A DNA stretch of 64,000 nt from Lutimaribacter saemankumensis (GCF_900100005.1 NZ_FNEB01000004.1:124001-188000), one strand, 5' to 3'. Shown: positions 40,998 through 51,134, counted from the first letter of the stretch. The notes: a model not told the origin generated them from the letters alone. Made by a program: numbers and translations.

Positions 40998-41828
40998 ATG
41001 CGCAAGCTTGTGTTCGCGGGGCTGATGGCCGTTCTGGCATGGCCGGTATCCGTCCATGCGCAGCAGGCCGAAACGCTGGCCGATATCCGGCAGGAGATGA
41101 CCGTTCTCTATGTCGAGATACAAAGGCTCAAGCGCGAGCTGTCCACCTCGGGGGCACCCGGCGGTGTGGTCCAGGGTGGGTCAAGCCTGGAGCGGATCGA
41201 CGCGATCGAGGCCGCGCTGCAGCGGTTGACGTCGAAAACCGAAGAGCTGGAGTTTCGTATCAACCAGGTCGTGACGGACGGCACCAACCGCATTGGCGAC
41301 CTGGAATTCCGCCTGTGCGAGCTGGAAAGCGATTGCGACATTTCCAAGCTGGGCGATACCCCCACGTTGGGCGGGGTCGAGGTGCCGGCAACGCCGGCGC
41401 CCGTGGCGCCCACCCCGACACCCGGCGCCGAAGGCCCGCAGCTTGCCGTTGGCGAGCAGGCGGATTTCGATGCGGCGCGCGCTGCGCTGGATGCAGGCGA
41501 ATACCGCAACGCCGCCGACCTGTTCGCGCGCTTTGCCGAAACCTATCCCGGTGGGCCGATGACCGCCGAAGCGCATCTGCGCCGGGGCGAGGCCTTGAAC
41601 AGCCTGGGCGAAAACACCCAGGCGGCGCGGGCCTATCTCGAGGCGTTCAGCAGCGATCAGGATGGGACGTTCGCGCCGCGTGCGTTGTTCCTGCTGGGCG
41701 AAAAACTGGGTGAACTGGGCCAGACGCAGGAGGCCTGCGTGACGCTGGCCGAGGTCGGTACACGGTTCCCGCAATCCGACGCGGTTCAATCGGCAGAGCA
41801 GGCACGGGCGCGGATCGGCTGTCAGTGA
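40998..41828 (+). CDS. cpoB: Cell division coordinator CpoB (YbgF), TPR protein
   Basis: 276 residues from ATG at 40998 with AAGGGGG before it; a GTG two codons upstream is less likely. Signal peptide (about 21 residues, cut after VHAQ), N-terminal coiled coil for trimerisation (about 25-100: IRQEMTVLYVEIQRLKREL), a Pro/Thr linker, and C-terminal tetratricopeptide repeats (FDAARAALDAGEYRNAADLF and later). In E. coli it links the Tol-Pal machine to PBP1B-driven wall synthesis. The stop overlaps the tilS GTG. Confidence 0.93.
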   Translation: MRKLVFAGLMAVLAWPVSVHAQQAETLADIRQEMTVLYVEIQRLKRELSTSGAPGGVVQGGSSLERIDAIEAALQRLTSKTEELEFRINQVVTDGTNRIGDLEFRLCELESDCDISKLGDTPTLGGVEVPATPAPVAPTPTPGAEGPQLAVGEQADFDAARAALDAGEYRNAADLFARFAETYPGGPMTAEAHLRRGEALNSLGENTQAARAYLEAFSSDQDGTFAPRALFLLGEKLGELGQTQEACVTLAEVGTRFPQSDAVQSAEQARARIGCQ

Positions 41829-43081
41829 GCGGTGTCGCCGATAGGGTTGGCGCACGGATCGCGGATCTGATCGGCCCCGACCCTGTTTCGGGTCTTGGCG
41901 TTGCGGTGTCCGGCGGCAGCGATTCCCTTGCTCTGATGCTTTGTGCGGCAAAATGGGCCGCCTCGCGGGATATTGCCTTTCGGGCGGTGACAATCGACCA
42001 CGGGCTGCGGGCCGAAGCCGCGCGTGAGGCCGGCGAGGTTGCGGCCGTCGCCCGCGCGCACGGGATCGCGCATGACATCGTGGCCTGGGGTGGATGGACC
42101 GGGCAAGGCAACCTGCAGGATCAGGCGCGCCAGGCGCGCTATGCGCTGATCGGCGATTGGGCGCATGACGTGGGGATCAGCCACGTCGCGTTGGGCCATA
42201 CCGCCGACGACCAGGCCGAAACCCTGCTGATGCGGCTGGCGCGTGGTGCGGGCGTCGACGGACTGTCGGCCATCCCTGAGCGGCGGCTTTTCCAGGGTGT
42301 CACCTTTCTGCGGCCTTTGCTGGACATCGGGCGCGGGGAACTGCGCGACTGGCTGGCCGCGCAGGGCCAGGACTGGATCGACGACCCGTCGAACGAAGAC
42401 GCGCGGTTCGACCGGGTCAAGGCGCGGCAGGCGCTGGATGTTCTGGCGCCCTTGGGGATCGGGCGTGCGCAGCTTGCGGTCGTGGCTGCCAACATGGCAG
42501 AGGCCCGCAAGGCATTGAATTGGTACGTTTATCTGGCCGCGCGTGAAATCGCGCGGCTTGAGTCCGGGGATGTCGTCATCGCCTCGGCGGGGTTCCGGGC
42601 GCTGCCCGAAGAGATCAAGCGCCGCATGCTGGCCCATGCCTTGTGCTGGATCAGCGGAGCGCCCTATCCGCCCCGCCGGCGGCCGCTGGTGGACCTGGTG
42701 AACAAGGCGCTGAACGGCGAGGGCGCCACGTTGCACGGTTGCCGCCTGCTGCCCGGGCGCGACGAGATCCGCCTGACGCGCGAATTCAACGCGGTGGCCG
42801 GGTTGCGCAGTGAGGCGGGCGCGATATGGGACGGGCGCTGGCGTTTTGCCGGGCCGGCGGGGGATGGCGGGCTCGAGATCGCCGCGCTGGGCGAGGCCGG
42901 TCTGTCGCAATGCCCGGACTGGCGCGAAACCGGCATGCCGCGCGCATCGCTGCTGGCGTGTCCGGCCGTCTGGCGGGGCGATCGCGTGGTCGCCGCACCT
43001 CTTGCGGGGCTGGCGAACGGGTGGCGGCAGGTTCTCGCCCGCGACGAAGAAGAATTCCTTTCCGCACTGATGATGCGCTGA
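41825..43081 (+). CDS. tilS: tRNA(Ile)-lysidine synthase
   Basis: 418 residues from a GTG overlapping the cpoB stop. TilS attaches lysine to C34 of tRNA-Ile(CAU), changing its identity from Met to Ile. The N-type ATP-pyrophosphatase P-loop SGGSDS lies at 29-34, followed by TIDHGLRAEA and LGHTADDQAETLLMRLARG. It lies between tol-pal and ftsH, the normal order in this group. The stop is 90 bp before ftsH. Confidence 0.95.
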   Translation: MSGVADRVGARIADLIGPDPVSGLGVAVSGGSDSLALMLCAAKWAASRDIAFRAVTIDHGLRAEAAREAGEVAAVARAHGIAHDIVAWGGWTGQGNLQDQARQARYALIGDWAHDVGISHVALGHTADDQAETLLMRLARGAGVDGLSAIPERRLFQGVTFLRPLLDIGRGELRDWLAAQGQDWIDDPSNEDARFDRVKARQALDVLAPLGIGRAQLAVVAANMAEARKALNWYVYLAAREIARLESGDVVIASAGFRALPEEIKRRMLAHALCWISGAPYPPRRRPLVDLVNKALNGEGATLHGCRLLPGRDEIRLTREFNAVAGLRSEAGAIWDGRWRFAGPAGDGGLEIAALGEAGLSQCPDWRETGMPRASLLACPAVWRGDRVVAAPLAGLANGWRQVLARDEEEFLSALMMR

Positions 43082-43171
43082 TTACGCATTGAAGTAACCG
43101 CGCCGATCTCTATCTTAGGAATGTGGGCCTTGCGCAGTCGCGCGGGCCAAAGAACTTGTGGGAGATTTTCC

Positions 43172-45082
43172 TTGGGCAACGCGAGAAACATCGCCTTCTG
43201 GGTGGTCCTGTTCCTGCTGATCCTTGCACTGTTCAACCTGTTCAGCGGAACGGGTGGCACGATGCAGAGCACCTCGGTCAGCTATTCGGAATTCGTGCAG
43301 AAGGTCGAAAACGAAGAGGTCAGCCGCGTCACTCTGGACGGTGAGCGTGTGCGCTTCCGTGGAGAGGACGGCACCGATTACACCACGATCAAGCCCGAGG
43401 ATGCCGAGATCACCCAGCTTCTGATCGACCAGGGCATTCCCGTCAGCGCCGAAAGCCAGGAGCAAAGCGGCTTTCAGTCCTTCATCCTGTCGCTTCTGCC
43501 CTTCGTGCTGCTGGTGGCGATCTGGATCTATTTCATGAACCGCATGCAGGGTGGCGGCCGTGGCGGGGCCATGGGTTTCGGCAAGAGCCGGGCCAAGCTG
43601 CTGACAGAAAAGCACGGGCGCGTCACCTTCGACGACGTGGCGGGCATCGACGAAGCCAAGGACGAATTGCAGGAGATCGTGGAATTCCTGCGTAATCCGC
43701 AAAAATTCAGCCGCCTGGGCGGGAAAATCCCCAAGGGTGCGCTGCTGGTGGGCCCTCCGGGTACCGGTAAGACGCTTCTGGCGCGGGCCATCGCGGGCGA
43801 GGCCGGGGTTCCGTTCTTTACCATCTCGGGTTCGGATTTCGTGGAAATGTTCGTGGGTGTCGGCGCCAGCCGTGTGCGCGACATGTTCGAACAGGCGAAA
43901 AAGAACGCGCCCTGCATCGTGTTCATCGACGAGATCGACGCCGTGGGCCGGCACCGTGGTGCGGGCTATGGCGGCGGCAACGACGAGCGCGAACAGACAT
44001 TGAACCAGCTTCTGGTGGAAATGGACGGGTTCGAGGCCAACGAAGGCGTGATCATCATCGCCGCGACCAACCGCAAGGACGTGCTGGACCCCGCGCTGCT
44101 GCGTCCGGGCCGGTTCGACCGGCAGGTCACGGTGCCCAACCCCGATATCAAGGGCCGCGAAAAGATCCTGGGCGTTCATGCGCGCAAGACGCCGCTTGGC
44201 CCCGATGTGGACCTGCGGATCATCGCGCGCGGCACCCCCGGTTTCTCGGGTGCGGACCTTGCCAACCTCGTGAACGAGGCGGCGCTGATGGCCGCCCGTG
44301 TCGGCCGCCGTTTCGTGACGATGGAAGATTTCGAACAGGCCAAGGACAAGGTCATGATGGGGGCCGAGCGCCGCTCGATGGTGCTGACGCCCGACCAGAA
44401 GGAAAAGACCGCCTATCACGAGGCCGGCCATGCCGTTGTCGGGTTGGCCCTGCCGAAATGCGACCCGGTCTACAAGGCGACGATCATTCCGCGCGGTGGC
44501 GCGTTGGGCATGGTGGTGTCGCTGCCGGAAATGGACCGACTGAACTGGCACAAGTCGGAATGCGAGCAGAAGCTGGCGATGACGATGGCGGGCAAGGCGG
44601 CCGAAATCCTGAAATACGGCCCCGAAGAGGTGTCGAACGGCCCGGCCGGCGATATCCAGCAGGCCAGCCAACTGGCCCGCGCGATGGTGCTGCGCTGGGG
44701 CATGTCGGACAAGGTCGGTAATATCGACTATGCCGAGGCGCATGAGGGCTATTCCGGCCAGACGCCCGGTTTCTCGGTCTCGGCGCACACCAAGGAACTG
44801 ATCGAGGAAGAGGTCAAGCGCTTCATCCAGGAGGCCTATGACAAGGCGTTCGAAATTCTGACCGAGAAAAAGGAAGAATGGGAACGGCTGGCAGAGGGCT
44901 TGCTGGAATACGAAACGCTGACCGGCGAGGAAATCCAGCGTGTGATGCGCGGTGAGCCGCCGCAATCGGGCGCCGACGAGGACGAGCCCGAAGACAAGGG
45001 CAATGCGCCTTCGGTGACCGCCATTCCCAAGACCAAGCCCAAGGCCAAGCCGACGGGCGGTATGGAGCCCGAGCCGACCTGA
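43172..45082 (+). CDS. ftsH: ATP-dependent zinc metalloprotease FtsH
   Basis: 636 residues from a TTG at 43172 with GGAGA seven bases before it, so that the protein begins [13 protein letters not shown] as in relatives. Two transmembrane helices (about 6-24 and 105-125) flank a small periplasmic domain. The AAA+ module has Walker A GPPGTGKT (194-201), Walker [11 protein letters not shown] and [12 protein letters not shown]. The zinc protease motif HEAGH is at 416-420. FtsH degrades membrane and short-lived regulatory proteins. The stop overlaps the next start codon (TGATG). Confidence 0.98.
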   Translation: MGNARNIAFWVVLFLLILALFNLFSGTGGTMQSTSVSYSEFVQKVENEEVSRVTLDGERVRFRGEDGTDYTTIKPEDAEITQLLIDQGIPVSAESQEQSGFQSFILSLLPFVLLVAIWIYFMNRMQGGGRGGAMGFGKSRAKLLTEKHGRVTFDDVAGIDEAKDELQEIVEFLRNPQKFSRLGGKIPKGALLVGPPGTGKTLLARAIAGEAGVPFFTISGSDFVEMFVGVGASRVRDMFEQAKKNAPCIVFIDEIDAVGRHRGAGYGGGNDEREQTLNQLLVEMDGFEANEGVIIIAATNRKDVLDPALLRPGRFDRQVTVPNPDIKGREKILGVHARKTPLGPDVDLRIIARGTPGFSGADLANLVNEAALMAARVGRRFVTMEDFEQAKDKVMMGAERRSMVLTPDQKEKTAYHEAGHAVVGLALPKCDPVYKATIIPRGGALGMVVSLPEMDRLNWHKSECEQKLAMTMAGKAAEILKYGPEEVSNGPAGDIQQASQLARAMVLRWGMSDKVGNIDYAEAHEGYSGQTPGFSVSAHTKELIEEEVKRFIQEAYDKAFEILTEKKEEWERLAEGLLEYETLTGEEIQRVMRGEPPQSGADEDEPEDKGNAPSVTAIPKTKPKAKPTGGMEPEPT

Positions 45083-45864
45083 TGGCCGCAAAGACGACAA
45101 ACGACTGGAACCCCGGAACCTATCACAGGTTCCGGGGTCAGCGTTTGCAGCCTGCGCTGGACCTGCTTGCGCGGATCGGCGGCCTGCCTGACGGGGATGT
45201 CGTTGATCTTGGCTGTGGCAGCGGTGCCGCGGCGCCCGCGCTGGCGGCGCGCTTTGCGGGGCGGCAGTTGATCGGGGTGGACAGTTCGGATGCGATGCTG
45301 GCCGAGGCCGGTGCTTTGGGTCGGTATGCGCGGCTGGAATGTGCCGACATCGCCGAATGGCGTCCCGAAGATAGGGCAGCCCTGATCTTTTCCAACGCGG
45401 CGCTGCATTGGGTCCATGGCCACGAGGCGCTGTTGCCGCGGCTGGCGGGAATGCTGGCGCCGGACGGTGTGCTTGCGGTGCAGGTGCCGCATCAGAACAA
45501 CGCCCCAAGCCACCGGGTCTGGCTGAGCCTGGTGAACGAGATGTTTCCCGGCGCCTATGACGCTTCGGGCGGGCCGGGCATTCTGCTGCCGGCAGATTAT
45601 CACCGCATCCTGTCGCCGCTTGGCCGTCTGGAGCTTTGGGAGACCGAATATTACCAGGCGCTGCCGGCAGATGAGGATGGCCACCCCGTGCGCCGGTTCA
45701 CCGAGGCGACATTCGCGCGCCCGATCCTGTCGGCGCTGGACGACACCCAGCAGGCGCGTTTGATCGCGGCTTACGAGGCGGTCATGGACAAGGCGTATCC
45801 CCGCGGCGCCGATGGCACGGTGCTGTTTCCGTTCCGGCGGTTGTTCTTTACCCTTCAGGTCTGA
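45082..45864 (+). CDS. tam: SAM-dependent methyltransferase, trans-aconitate methyltransferase type
   Basis: 260 residues. Class I Rossmann methyltransferase: motif I VVDLGCGSGAAAPALAARF, motif II LIGVDSSDAMLAEA and post-II LIFSNAALHWV. The start YHRFRGQRLQPALDLL and FSNAALHWVHGHEALL match trans-aconitate 2-methyltransferase (Tam), which detoxifies trans-aconitate in E. coli. Assignment rests on overall pattern, so another small acid as substrate is possible. Overlaps the ftsH stop. Confidence 0.78.
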   Translation: MAAKTTNDWNPGTYHRFRGQRLQPALDLLARIGGLPDGDVVDLGCGSGAAAPALAARFAGRQLIGVDSSDAMLAEAGALGRYARLECADIAEWRPEDRAALIFSNAALHWVHGHEALLPRLAGMLAPDGVLAVQVPHQNNAPSHRVWLSLVNEMFPGAYDASGGPGILLPADYHRILSPLGRLELWETEYYQALPADEDGHPVRRFTEATFARPILSALDDTQQARLIAAYEAVMDKAYPRGADGTVLFPFRRLFFTLQV

Positions 45865-45956
45865 TCCGCGCGCGTGATGGTATGGGCCACGAAAGGTGAT
45901 TTGATCGCCCCGCCTGGCCGGGGCAGAGTGCGCCCATCACCAAAAGGGAGGCGCCG

Positions 45957-46559
45957 ATGCCCGCACTGATCCCCACGGATTTCACCGCCATTGTCACGTG
46001 GTTGGGCGTTGTCGAAAGCGACGACCGAACCGCCTTGGCGGCGAACGCGCGCGATGCGCTGGATCTGACCTTCGACGGGGTGGCGGGGTCGGTGCATGGC
46101 GGGCGTATCCGCCCTTCGTGCAGCCGGGTGGTCGCGCAGCACACCAAGGGCACACCGATCGCGAATGAAAGGCAAGTTTCGATCCTGTCCGAGGAAGAGA
46201 TGGCCGAGATCGCGGCCGGGATGGGGCTTGCGCGGCTGGACCCGGCGCGGCTGGGCGCGACCATCGTCATTCGCGGCCTGCCGGACCTGAGCCTTGTGCC
46301 GCCGTCCTCGCGCCTGCAGGGGCCGGACGGGGCAACGCTGGTCGTCGACATGCAGAACCGGCCCTGCCATCTGCCGGCGCGCAGCATCGAAACGGTGGAG
46401 CCGGGCAAGGGCAAGCTGTTCAAGCGGGCCGCCGAGGGTCTGCGCGGCGTCACGGCTTGGGTCCAGCGCGAGGGACGTCTTGCATTGGGCGACGCTTTGC
46501 GGCTGCACATCCCCGACCAGCCGGCGTGGCCTCATATCGATTCCGCGCGCGGGCGTTGA
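45957..46559 (+). CDS. MOSC-domain protein
   Basis: 200 residues with the beta-rich MOSC fold typical of the C-terminal domain of molybdenum cofactor sulfurases and of YiiM-like proteins. [22 protein letters not shown] and then [39 protein letters not shown] and the CHLPARSIE cysteine are the recognisable stretches. Such stand-alone proteins are thought to bind or deliver sulfur or molybdenum cofactor; this one has no tested relative that I know. AAAAGGGAGG precedes the ATG. Confidence 0.75.
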   Translation: MPALIPTDFTAIVTWLGVVESDDRTALAANARDALDLTFDGVAGSVHGGRIRPSCSRVVAQHTKGTPIANERQVSILSEEEMAEIAAGMGLARLDPARLGATIVIRGLPDLSLVPPSSRLQGPDGATLVVDMQNRPCHLPARSIETVEPGKGKLFKRAAEGLRGVTAWVQREGRLALGDALRLHIPDQPAWPHIDSARGR

Positions 46560-46714
46560 TCGGCGTCCCGGATTTCCGAAAAGAAACAGACGCGCGACAT
46601 CCCGCCGCAAGAAGTGCCGGAAAGGTCGGAATTGCCGCTTTGCGACCTCGGCTCAATCTATATCACAGGCCATGGAACACAGGGCGCCGCGCGCCACACG
46701 CAGGGAAAGCATCC

Positions 46715-48391
46715 ATGAGCTACAAATCCGATATCGAAATCGCCCGCGAAGCCAGCAAGAAACCGATCCAGGAGATCGGCGCCAAGCTGGATATCCCGAC
46801 CGATCACCTGCTGCCCTATGGCCATGACAAGGCCAAGGTCAGCCAGGATTTCATCAACTCGGTCCAGGGCAATACCGATGGCAAGCTGATCCTGGTGACG
46901 GCGATCAACCCGACGCCCGCGGGCGAGGGCAAGACCACGACAACCGTGGGCCTTGGCGACGGTCTGAACCGGATCGGCAAGCGCGCGGCGATCTGCATCC
47001 GCGAGGCCAGCCTCGGCCCGTGCTTTGGCATGAAGGGCGGGGCCGCGGGCGGCGGTTATGCGCAGGTGGTGCCGATGGAGGACATGAACCTGCATTTCAC
47101 CGGCGATTTCCACGCGATCACCAGCGCGCACAACCTGCTGTCGGCGATGATCGACAACCATATCTACTGGGGCAACGAACTGGCCATCGACGAGCGCCGG
47201 GTTGTCTGGCGCCGGGTGCTGGACATGAACGACCGCGCACTGCGTGATATCGTGACCAGCCTGGGCGGCGTGGCCAACGGATTCCCGCGCCAGACCGGGT
47301 TCGATATCACCGTGGCCTCCGAGGTCATGGCGATCCTGTGCCTTGCGACCGATCTCGAAGACCTGCAGCGCCGTCTGGGCGATATCATCGTGGCCTATAC
47401 CCGCGACAAGCAGCCGATCACCTGCCGCGACATCAAGGCGGACGGCGCGATGACCGTGCTGCTGAAGGATGCAATGCAGCCCAACCTGGTGCAGACGCTG
47501 GAAAACAACCCCGCCTTCGTGCATGGCGGCCCGTTCGCGAACATCGCGCATGGCTGCAACTCGGTCATTGCGACGCGCACGGCGCTGAAGTTGGCCGACT
47601 ACGTCGTGACAGAAGCCGGGTTCGGCGCGGACCTGGGCGCCGAGAAGTTCATGAACATCAAGTGCCGCAAGGCCGGCATCGCGCCGTCCGTGGTGGTCGT
47701 GGTGGCCACCGTGCGGGCGATGAAGATGAATGGCGGCGTCGCCAAGGCGGATCTGGGCGCGGAAAACGTCGATGCCGTGAAGAAGGGCTGCCCGAACCTT
47801 GGCCGCCATATCGAGAACGTCAAACAGTTCGGCGTGCCGGTGGTCGTGGCGATCAACCATTTCGTGACCGACACCGAGGCCGAGATCCAGGCGGTCAAGG
47901 ATTACGTGGCCGAGCAGGGCTCGGAGGCGATCCTGTGCCAGCACTGGGCCAAGGGCTCGGAAGGCACCGAGGCGCTGGCCACCCGCGTGGCCGAGATCGC
48001 CGACAAGGGCGAGGGCAATTTCGCCCCGCTTTACGGCGACGATCTGAGCCTGCTGGAAAAGGTCGAAACCATCGCAAAGCGCATCTATCGCGCCGACGAG
48101 GTTCTGGCCGATCAGAAGATCCGCAACCAGCTCAAGGAATGGGAAGACGCGGGATACGGCAACCTGCCGGTCTGTATGGCGAAGACCCAGTATTCCTTTA
48201 CCACCGATCCGAACCGCCGTGGCGCGCCCACCGGCCATTCGGTGCCGGTGCGCGAGGTGCGCCTGTCGGCCGGTGCCGGGTTCGTGGTGGTGATCTGTGG
48301 TGAAATCATGACGATGCCGGGCCTGCCGCGCCAGCCCGCCGCAGAGGCGATCCACCTCAACGACGCGGGCCAGATCGAGGGCCTGTTCTAG
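46715..48391 (+). CDS. fhs: Formate--tetrahydrofolate ligase
   Basis: 558 residues. It makes 10-formyl-THF from formate, ATP and THF. The P-loop [13 protein letters not shown] has Lys73; [19 protein letters not shown] and [19 protein letters not shown] follow, then the folate-site stretch [20 protein letters not shown]. The ATG at 46715 follows AGGGAAAG. In the 155-bp gap upstream an inverted repeat AGGTCG/CGACCT (46623-46628, 46643-46648) lies ahead of TATATC at 46659. folD follows, so two consecutive folate steps are adjacent. Confidence 0.97.
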   Translation: MSYKSDIEIAREASKKPIQEIGAKLDIPTDHLLPYGHDKAKVSQDFINSVQGNTDGKLILVTAINPTPAGEGKTTTTVGLGDGLNRIGKRAAICIREASLGPCFGMKGGAAGGGYAQVVPMEDMNLHFTGDFHAITSAHNLLSAMIDNHIYWGNELAIDERRVVWRRVLDMNDRALRDIVTSLGGVANGFPRQTGFDITVASEVMAILCLATDLEDLQRRLGDIIVAYTRDKQPITCRDIKADGAMTVLLKDAMQPNLVQTLENNPAFVHGGPFANIAHGCNSVIATRTALKLADYVVTEAGFGADLGAEKFMNIKCRKAGIAPSVVVVVATVRAMKMNGGVAKADLGAENVDAVKKGCPNLGRHIENVKQFGVPVVVAINHFVTDTEAEIQAVKDYVAEQGSEAILCQHWAKGSEGTEALATRVAEIADKGEGNFAPLYGDDLSLLEKVETIAKRIYRADEVLADQKIRNQLKEWEDAGYGNLPVCMAKTQYSFTTDPNRRGAPTGHSVPVREVRLSAGAGFVVVICGEIMTMPGLPRQPAAEAIHLNDAGQIEGLF

Positions 48392-48399
48392 GAAAAAGG

Positions 48400-48436
48400 C
48401 CGGGCCGGGCGGGGCATCGAGCCCCGCCCGGCCCGG
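48400..48436 (+). terminator. Very stable hairpin after fhs
   Basis: A perfect 16-bp GC-only stem (CCGGGCCGGGCGGGGC at 48400-48415 with GCCCCGCCCGGCCCGG at 48421-48436) around a 5-base loop ATCGA, preceded by AAAAA but without a T-run. It is followed by a second stem at 48439. Confidence 0.7.
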
Positions 48437-48438
48437 TC

Positions 48439-48490
48439 GCCGCCCTTGGGCGGCTCCTGCCTCCGGCGGGAGTATTTCGGGCAAGATGAA
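48439..48490 (+). repeat. Multi-hairpin intergenic repeat, copy 3 (related tail)
   Basis: GCCGCCC-TT-GGGCGGC (48439-48454), then CTCC-T-GCC-TCC-GGC-G-GGAG, then GAGTATTTCGGGCAAGATGA and AG. The tail (48469-48490) matches copy 1 at all but one or two positions, although the stems before it differ. It lies between fhs and folD. Confidence 0.6.
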
Positions 48491-48559
48491 GATGCGGGGC
48501 TTGTCCCCTGGCGGTCGATCGGCGATCACGGTGCCGAACCGGGAATGAAGGGATGTTCG

Positions 48560-49477
48560 ATGTCAGCGACGATCATTGACGGCAAGGCCTTCGCGGCCAC
48601 GGTGCGCGAAAAGGTGGCGGCACATGTGGCGCGGCTGAAATCCGACCACGACATTACGCCCGGTCTGGCGGTTGTGCTGGTGGGCGAAGACCCGGCCAGC
48701 CAGGTTTATGTCCGGTCCAAGGGCAAGCAGACCATCGAAGTGGGCATGAACTCCTACGAACACAAGCTGCCGGCCGATACGTCCGAAGCGGTGCTGCTGG
48801 ACCTTATCGAGCGTCTGAATGCCGACCCGGAAGTGCATGGTATCCTGGTGCAATTGCCGTTGCCCAAGCACCTGGACGAGGATCTTGTGATCAATTCCAT
48901 CGCCCCGGCCAAGGATGTGGACGGATTTCACATCTCGAATGTCGGGTTGCTGGGGACGGGGCAGAAAAGCATGGTGCCCTGCACTCCGTTGGGCTGCCTG
49001 ATGATGCTGCGCGAGCATCACGGCGATCTGTCGGGGTTGGAGGCCGTCGTGATCGGCCGGTCGAACATCGTGGGCAAGCCGATGGCGCAGCTTTTGCTGG
49101 GCGACAGTTGTACGGTGACGATCGCCCATTCGCGGACCCGTGATCTGCCGGGCGTGGTGCGGCGCGCGGATATCGTTGTGGCCGCTGTGGGCCGGCCCGA
49201 AATGGTGCAGGGCGACTGGATCAAACCGGGTGCCACGGTGATCGACGTGGGCATCAACCGGATCGACGCGCCGGAAAAGGGCACGAACGAGGATGGCAGC
49301 GTCAAGACAAGGCTGGTGGGGGACTGCGACTTTGACAGTTGCGCAGCCGTCGCCGGGGCCATCACCCCGGTGCCGGGCGGGGTGGGCCCGATGACCATCG
49401 CCTGCCTGTTGGCCAACACCGTCACCGCCTGTTGCCGCGATGCCGGACTGCCCGAGCCCGAGGGCCTGACCGCCTGA
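48560..49477 (+). CDS. folD: Methylenetetrahydrofolate dehydrogenase / methenyl-THF cyclohydrolase
   Basis: 305 residues. The bifunctional enzyme interconverts 5,10-methylene-THF, 5,10-methenyl-THF and 10-formyl-THF. The catalytic Lys54 is in [22 protein letters not shown] is the folate motif, and [19 protein letters not shown] the NADP Rossmann. [16 protein letters not shown] at the C-terminus is the PROSITE-type end motif. The ATG at 48560 follows GAAGGGA. It complements fhs, which supplies 10-formyl-THF. A long inverted repeat follows at 49501. Confidence 0.97.
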   Translation: MSATIIDGKAFAATVREKVAAHVARLKSDHDITPGLAVVLVGEDPASQVYVRSKGKQTIEVGMNSYEHKLPADTSEAVLLDLIERLNADPEVHGILVQLPLPKHLDEDLVINSIAPAKDVDGFHISNVGLLGTGQKSMVPCTPLGCLMMLREHHGDLSGLEAVVIGRSNIVGKPMAQLLLGDSCTVTIAHSRTRDLPGVVRRADIVVAAVGRPEMVQGDWIKPGATVIDVGINRIDAPEKGTNEDGSVKTRLVGDCDFDSCAAVAGAITPVPGGVGPMTIACLLANTVTACCRDAGLPEPEGLTA

Positions 49478-49500
49478 AGCCTGGCAAAAGCCCGTGCAGA

Positions 49501-49545
49501 ACAACTTTATTGTTTTCGCTCGTCAAAATTGACGAGAAAACCCGC
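49501..49545. promoter_or_regulatory. Long inverted repeat between folD and the LytTR gene
   Basis: CTCGTCAA (49520-49527), AA, TTGACGAG (49530-49537) form a perfect 8-bp palindrome. GTTTT before it and AAAAC after it extend the pairing past a CG bulge, and AACAA-N5-TTGTT (49501-49515) is a second small inverted repeat. It might end folD transcription or be an operator for the following LytTR gene. Confidence 0.45.
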
Positions 49546-49611
49546 GTGTTCCCCTTGCGTGCAGCAATTTCATTTCCTACCCCGGTAGTTGTCAAAATCA
49601 AAAGTTTTGCG

Positions 49612-49839
49612 ATGCAGGGGTGCGAGTTGGAAGATAACGGGTTTCGGCGGATCTGGCGGCGCTACACGCATCCCATCACACAGGTCGTCTGCATCTCGAT
49701 TGCATTGATCGCGGCGGTGTCCGGGCCATTCGGAACGATTGATACGATGTCGTTTTTTAATCGGCTGGTTTACTGGACAGCCATCGCCTTCGGTACAACA
49801 GCGGCCGCGTATCTTGTGCGGGAGGTCACGGCAGGCTAG
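49612..49839 (+). pseudogene. 5' fragment of a membrane LytTR protein, ended by an in-frame TAG
   Basis: 75 codons with two transmembrane helices (TQVVCISIALIAAVSGPF and FFNRLVYWTAIAFGTTAAAY). The reading frame meets TAG at 49837-49839 and continues, without any shift, directly into the LytTR part from 49840. Together they make an uninterrupted 281-residue four-helix membrane domain plus LytTR if TAG were a sense codon (CAG is one change away). I therefore read this as a nonsense-split gene; re-initiation on the GTG next to the stop is possible. The start could also be the TTG at 49627. Confidence 0.6.
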
Positions 49840-50457
49840 GTGCGCAAGGACCGCCCGATCCTGTTCGAGGCAACAGCGACCATTCTTATGGTTCTGGTTT
49901 GCACACCGTTTGTTGCGGCGCTGACCGATTTCCTGGATTCCGAAGGCTGCCGGGAGGCGGGGTGTTTCGGTGAGATGGCCTTCTACACGGCGCTGACAAC
50001 CGTGATCGTTTTCGTGGTTCGGCGCGTGATCCCGGGTTTCGAGGAGTTGGTGTTCTTCGCACGCGACGAGCATGGCAATCTTCAACTGGTCGCACCCAGC
50101 CCGGTCCCGCCCAAGCAGGTCGAAGCGATACCGCGGCCACGGCTTTACCAGCGGCTTCCGAAGGGTGAAACCGGCACCGTCCTGCATTTGACGGCAAGCG
50201 GTCATTTCGTGACAGTCACGCTGAGCACGGGTGAGTATAAAATTCGGATGCGGTTCACCGATGCCGTGAATGAAATGGACATGATCGAAGGTTACTGCAC
50301 CCACCGGTCACATTGGGTGGCGCGGGCGGCGGTAGCGGGCCATGGCCGCGTGGATGGCAAGCCGGTTCTGATCCTGGAGAACGGTATGGAGGTTCCGGTC
50401 AGCCGGACCTACCGCCCGGAGATGGAGGCTGCGGGACTGATCCCGCACCAGGCCTAA
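49840..50457 (+). CDS. LytTR-type DNA-binding protein (3' part of a split membrane regulator)
   Basis: 205 codons. Two transmembrane helices (ILFEATATILMVLVCTPFVAAL... and MAFYTALTTVIVFVVRRV) precede a LytTR DNA-binding domain from about residue 100: PRLYQRLPKGETGTVLHLTA, MRFTDAVNEMDMIEGYCTHR and HWVARAAVAGHG. LytTR regulators control cell-surface, toxin or competence genes and bind paired direct repeats. The frame is open directly after the TAG of the upstream fragment; GTG at 49840 with GGGAGG 14 bases away could allow independent translation. The stop overlaps that of pdeM by 4 bp. Confidence 0.75.
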   Translation: MRKDRPILFEATATILMVLVCTPFVAALTDFLDSEGCREAGCFGEMAFYTALTTVIVFVVRRVIPGFEELVFFARDEHGNLQLVAPSPVPPKQVEAIPRPRLYQRLPKGETGTVLHLTASGHFVTVTLSTGEYKIRMRFTDAVNEMDMIEGYCTHRSHWVARAAVAGHGRVDGKPVLILENGMEVPVSRTYRPEMEAAGLIPHQA

Positions 50458-51134
50458 CGCGGCATGGGCATGGGCCGGGGTGTAGGGCCTGTCAGCACGG
50501 CAAGCGCCTCGGGCCGCATAAGCGTGTCCAGAACCGCGTCAGAGCTGCGCAGCCCGCCGGTATAGGTGCCGAATGCAGGCAGGATCACGCGATCCCCGTC
50601 GATCAGGAAACACGGCCGGCTGATCGTGCGAACGCGGGTGCGGATCGCGGCCTTGGGATGATAGTGGCCCGAGATCTCGCCGCTTTGGGCGGGATCGGCA
50701 ATGTGGCGGAAACAAAGCGGCGGCTGCGGCAATTCCGCAAGATGCGTGCCGCCCAGATCGACAGGACCGGGATCGTGGTTGCCTTCGATCCAGACCCAGC
50801 GGCGCCCGGCCTGAAGCCGCGTGATCCACAGCCGGTCTTCGTCGTCGAGGCCCTGCGCCGCAGCGGTATCGTCGAAGCTGTCGCCAAGGCAGACGACGAT
50901 GCCTGGCTGATAATCCTCGATATCGCGGTGCAGCCGCATCAGCGTGTCGCGTGTTTCATACGGCGGCAGCGGTGCGCCGCCACGGCGGGCGAAACGTTCT
51001 GATTTGCCCAGGTGCAGGTCCGACACGCATAAAAGCCGACGGTCCGGCCACCAGAGCGCACCTGACCCCAGCGCCAGAAGCGTCTGGCCCGCGAGGGTGA
51101 AGGGATAACCGCTGGAAGGGGCGGGGGCCTGCAT
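50454..51134 (-). CDS. pdeM: Ligase-associated DNA damage response endonuclease PdeM
   Basis: 226 residues from ATG at 51134. Calcineurin-like metallophosphoesterase with the family blocks LLCVSDLHLGKSERFARRGG, VVCLGDSFDDT, WIEGNHDPGP and ISGHYHPKA (DxH, GDxxD, GNHD, GHxH). PdeM is one of a four-protein repair set with an ATP-dependent ligase, an MBL-fold exonuclease and an Lhr-type helicase; only the helicase accompanies it here. It lies 65 bp downstream of lhr on the same strand. Confidence 0.92.
   Translation of the reverse strand: MQAPAPSSGYPFTLAGQTLLALGSGALWWPDRRLLCVSDLHLGKSERFARRGGAPLPPYETRDTLMRLHRDIEDYQPGIVVCLGDSFDDTAAAQGLDDEDRLWITRLQAGRRWVWIEGNHDPGPVDLGGTHLAELPQPPLCFRHIADPAQSGEISGHYHPKAAIRTRVRTISRPCFLIDGDRVILPAFGTYTGGLRSSDAVLDTLMRPEALAVLTGPTPRPMPMPR

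Noticed and set aside
46560-46714. Riboswitch (SAM or THF class) before fhs
   Set aside because: I found an inverted repeat but none of the conserved cores of known classes.
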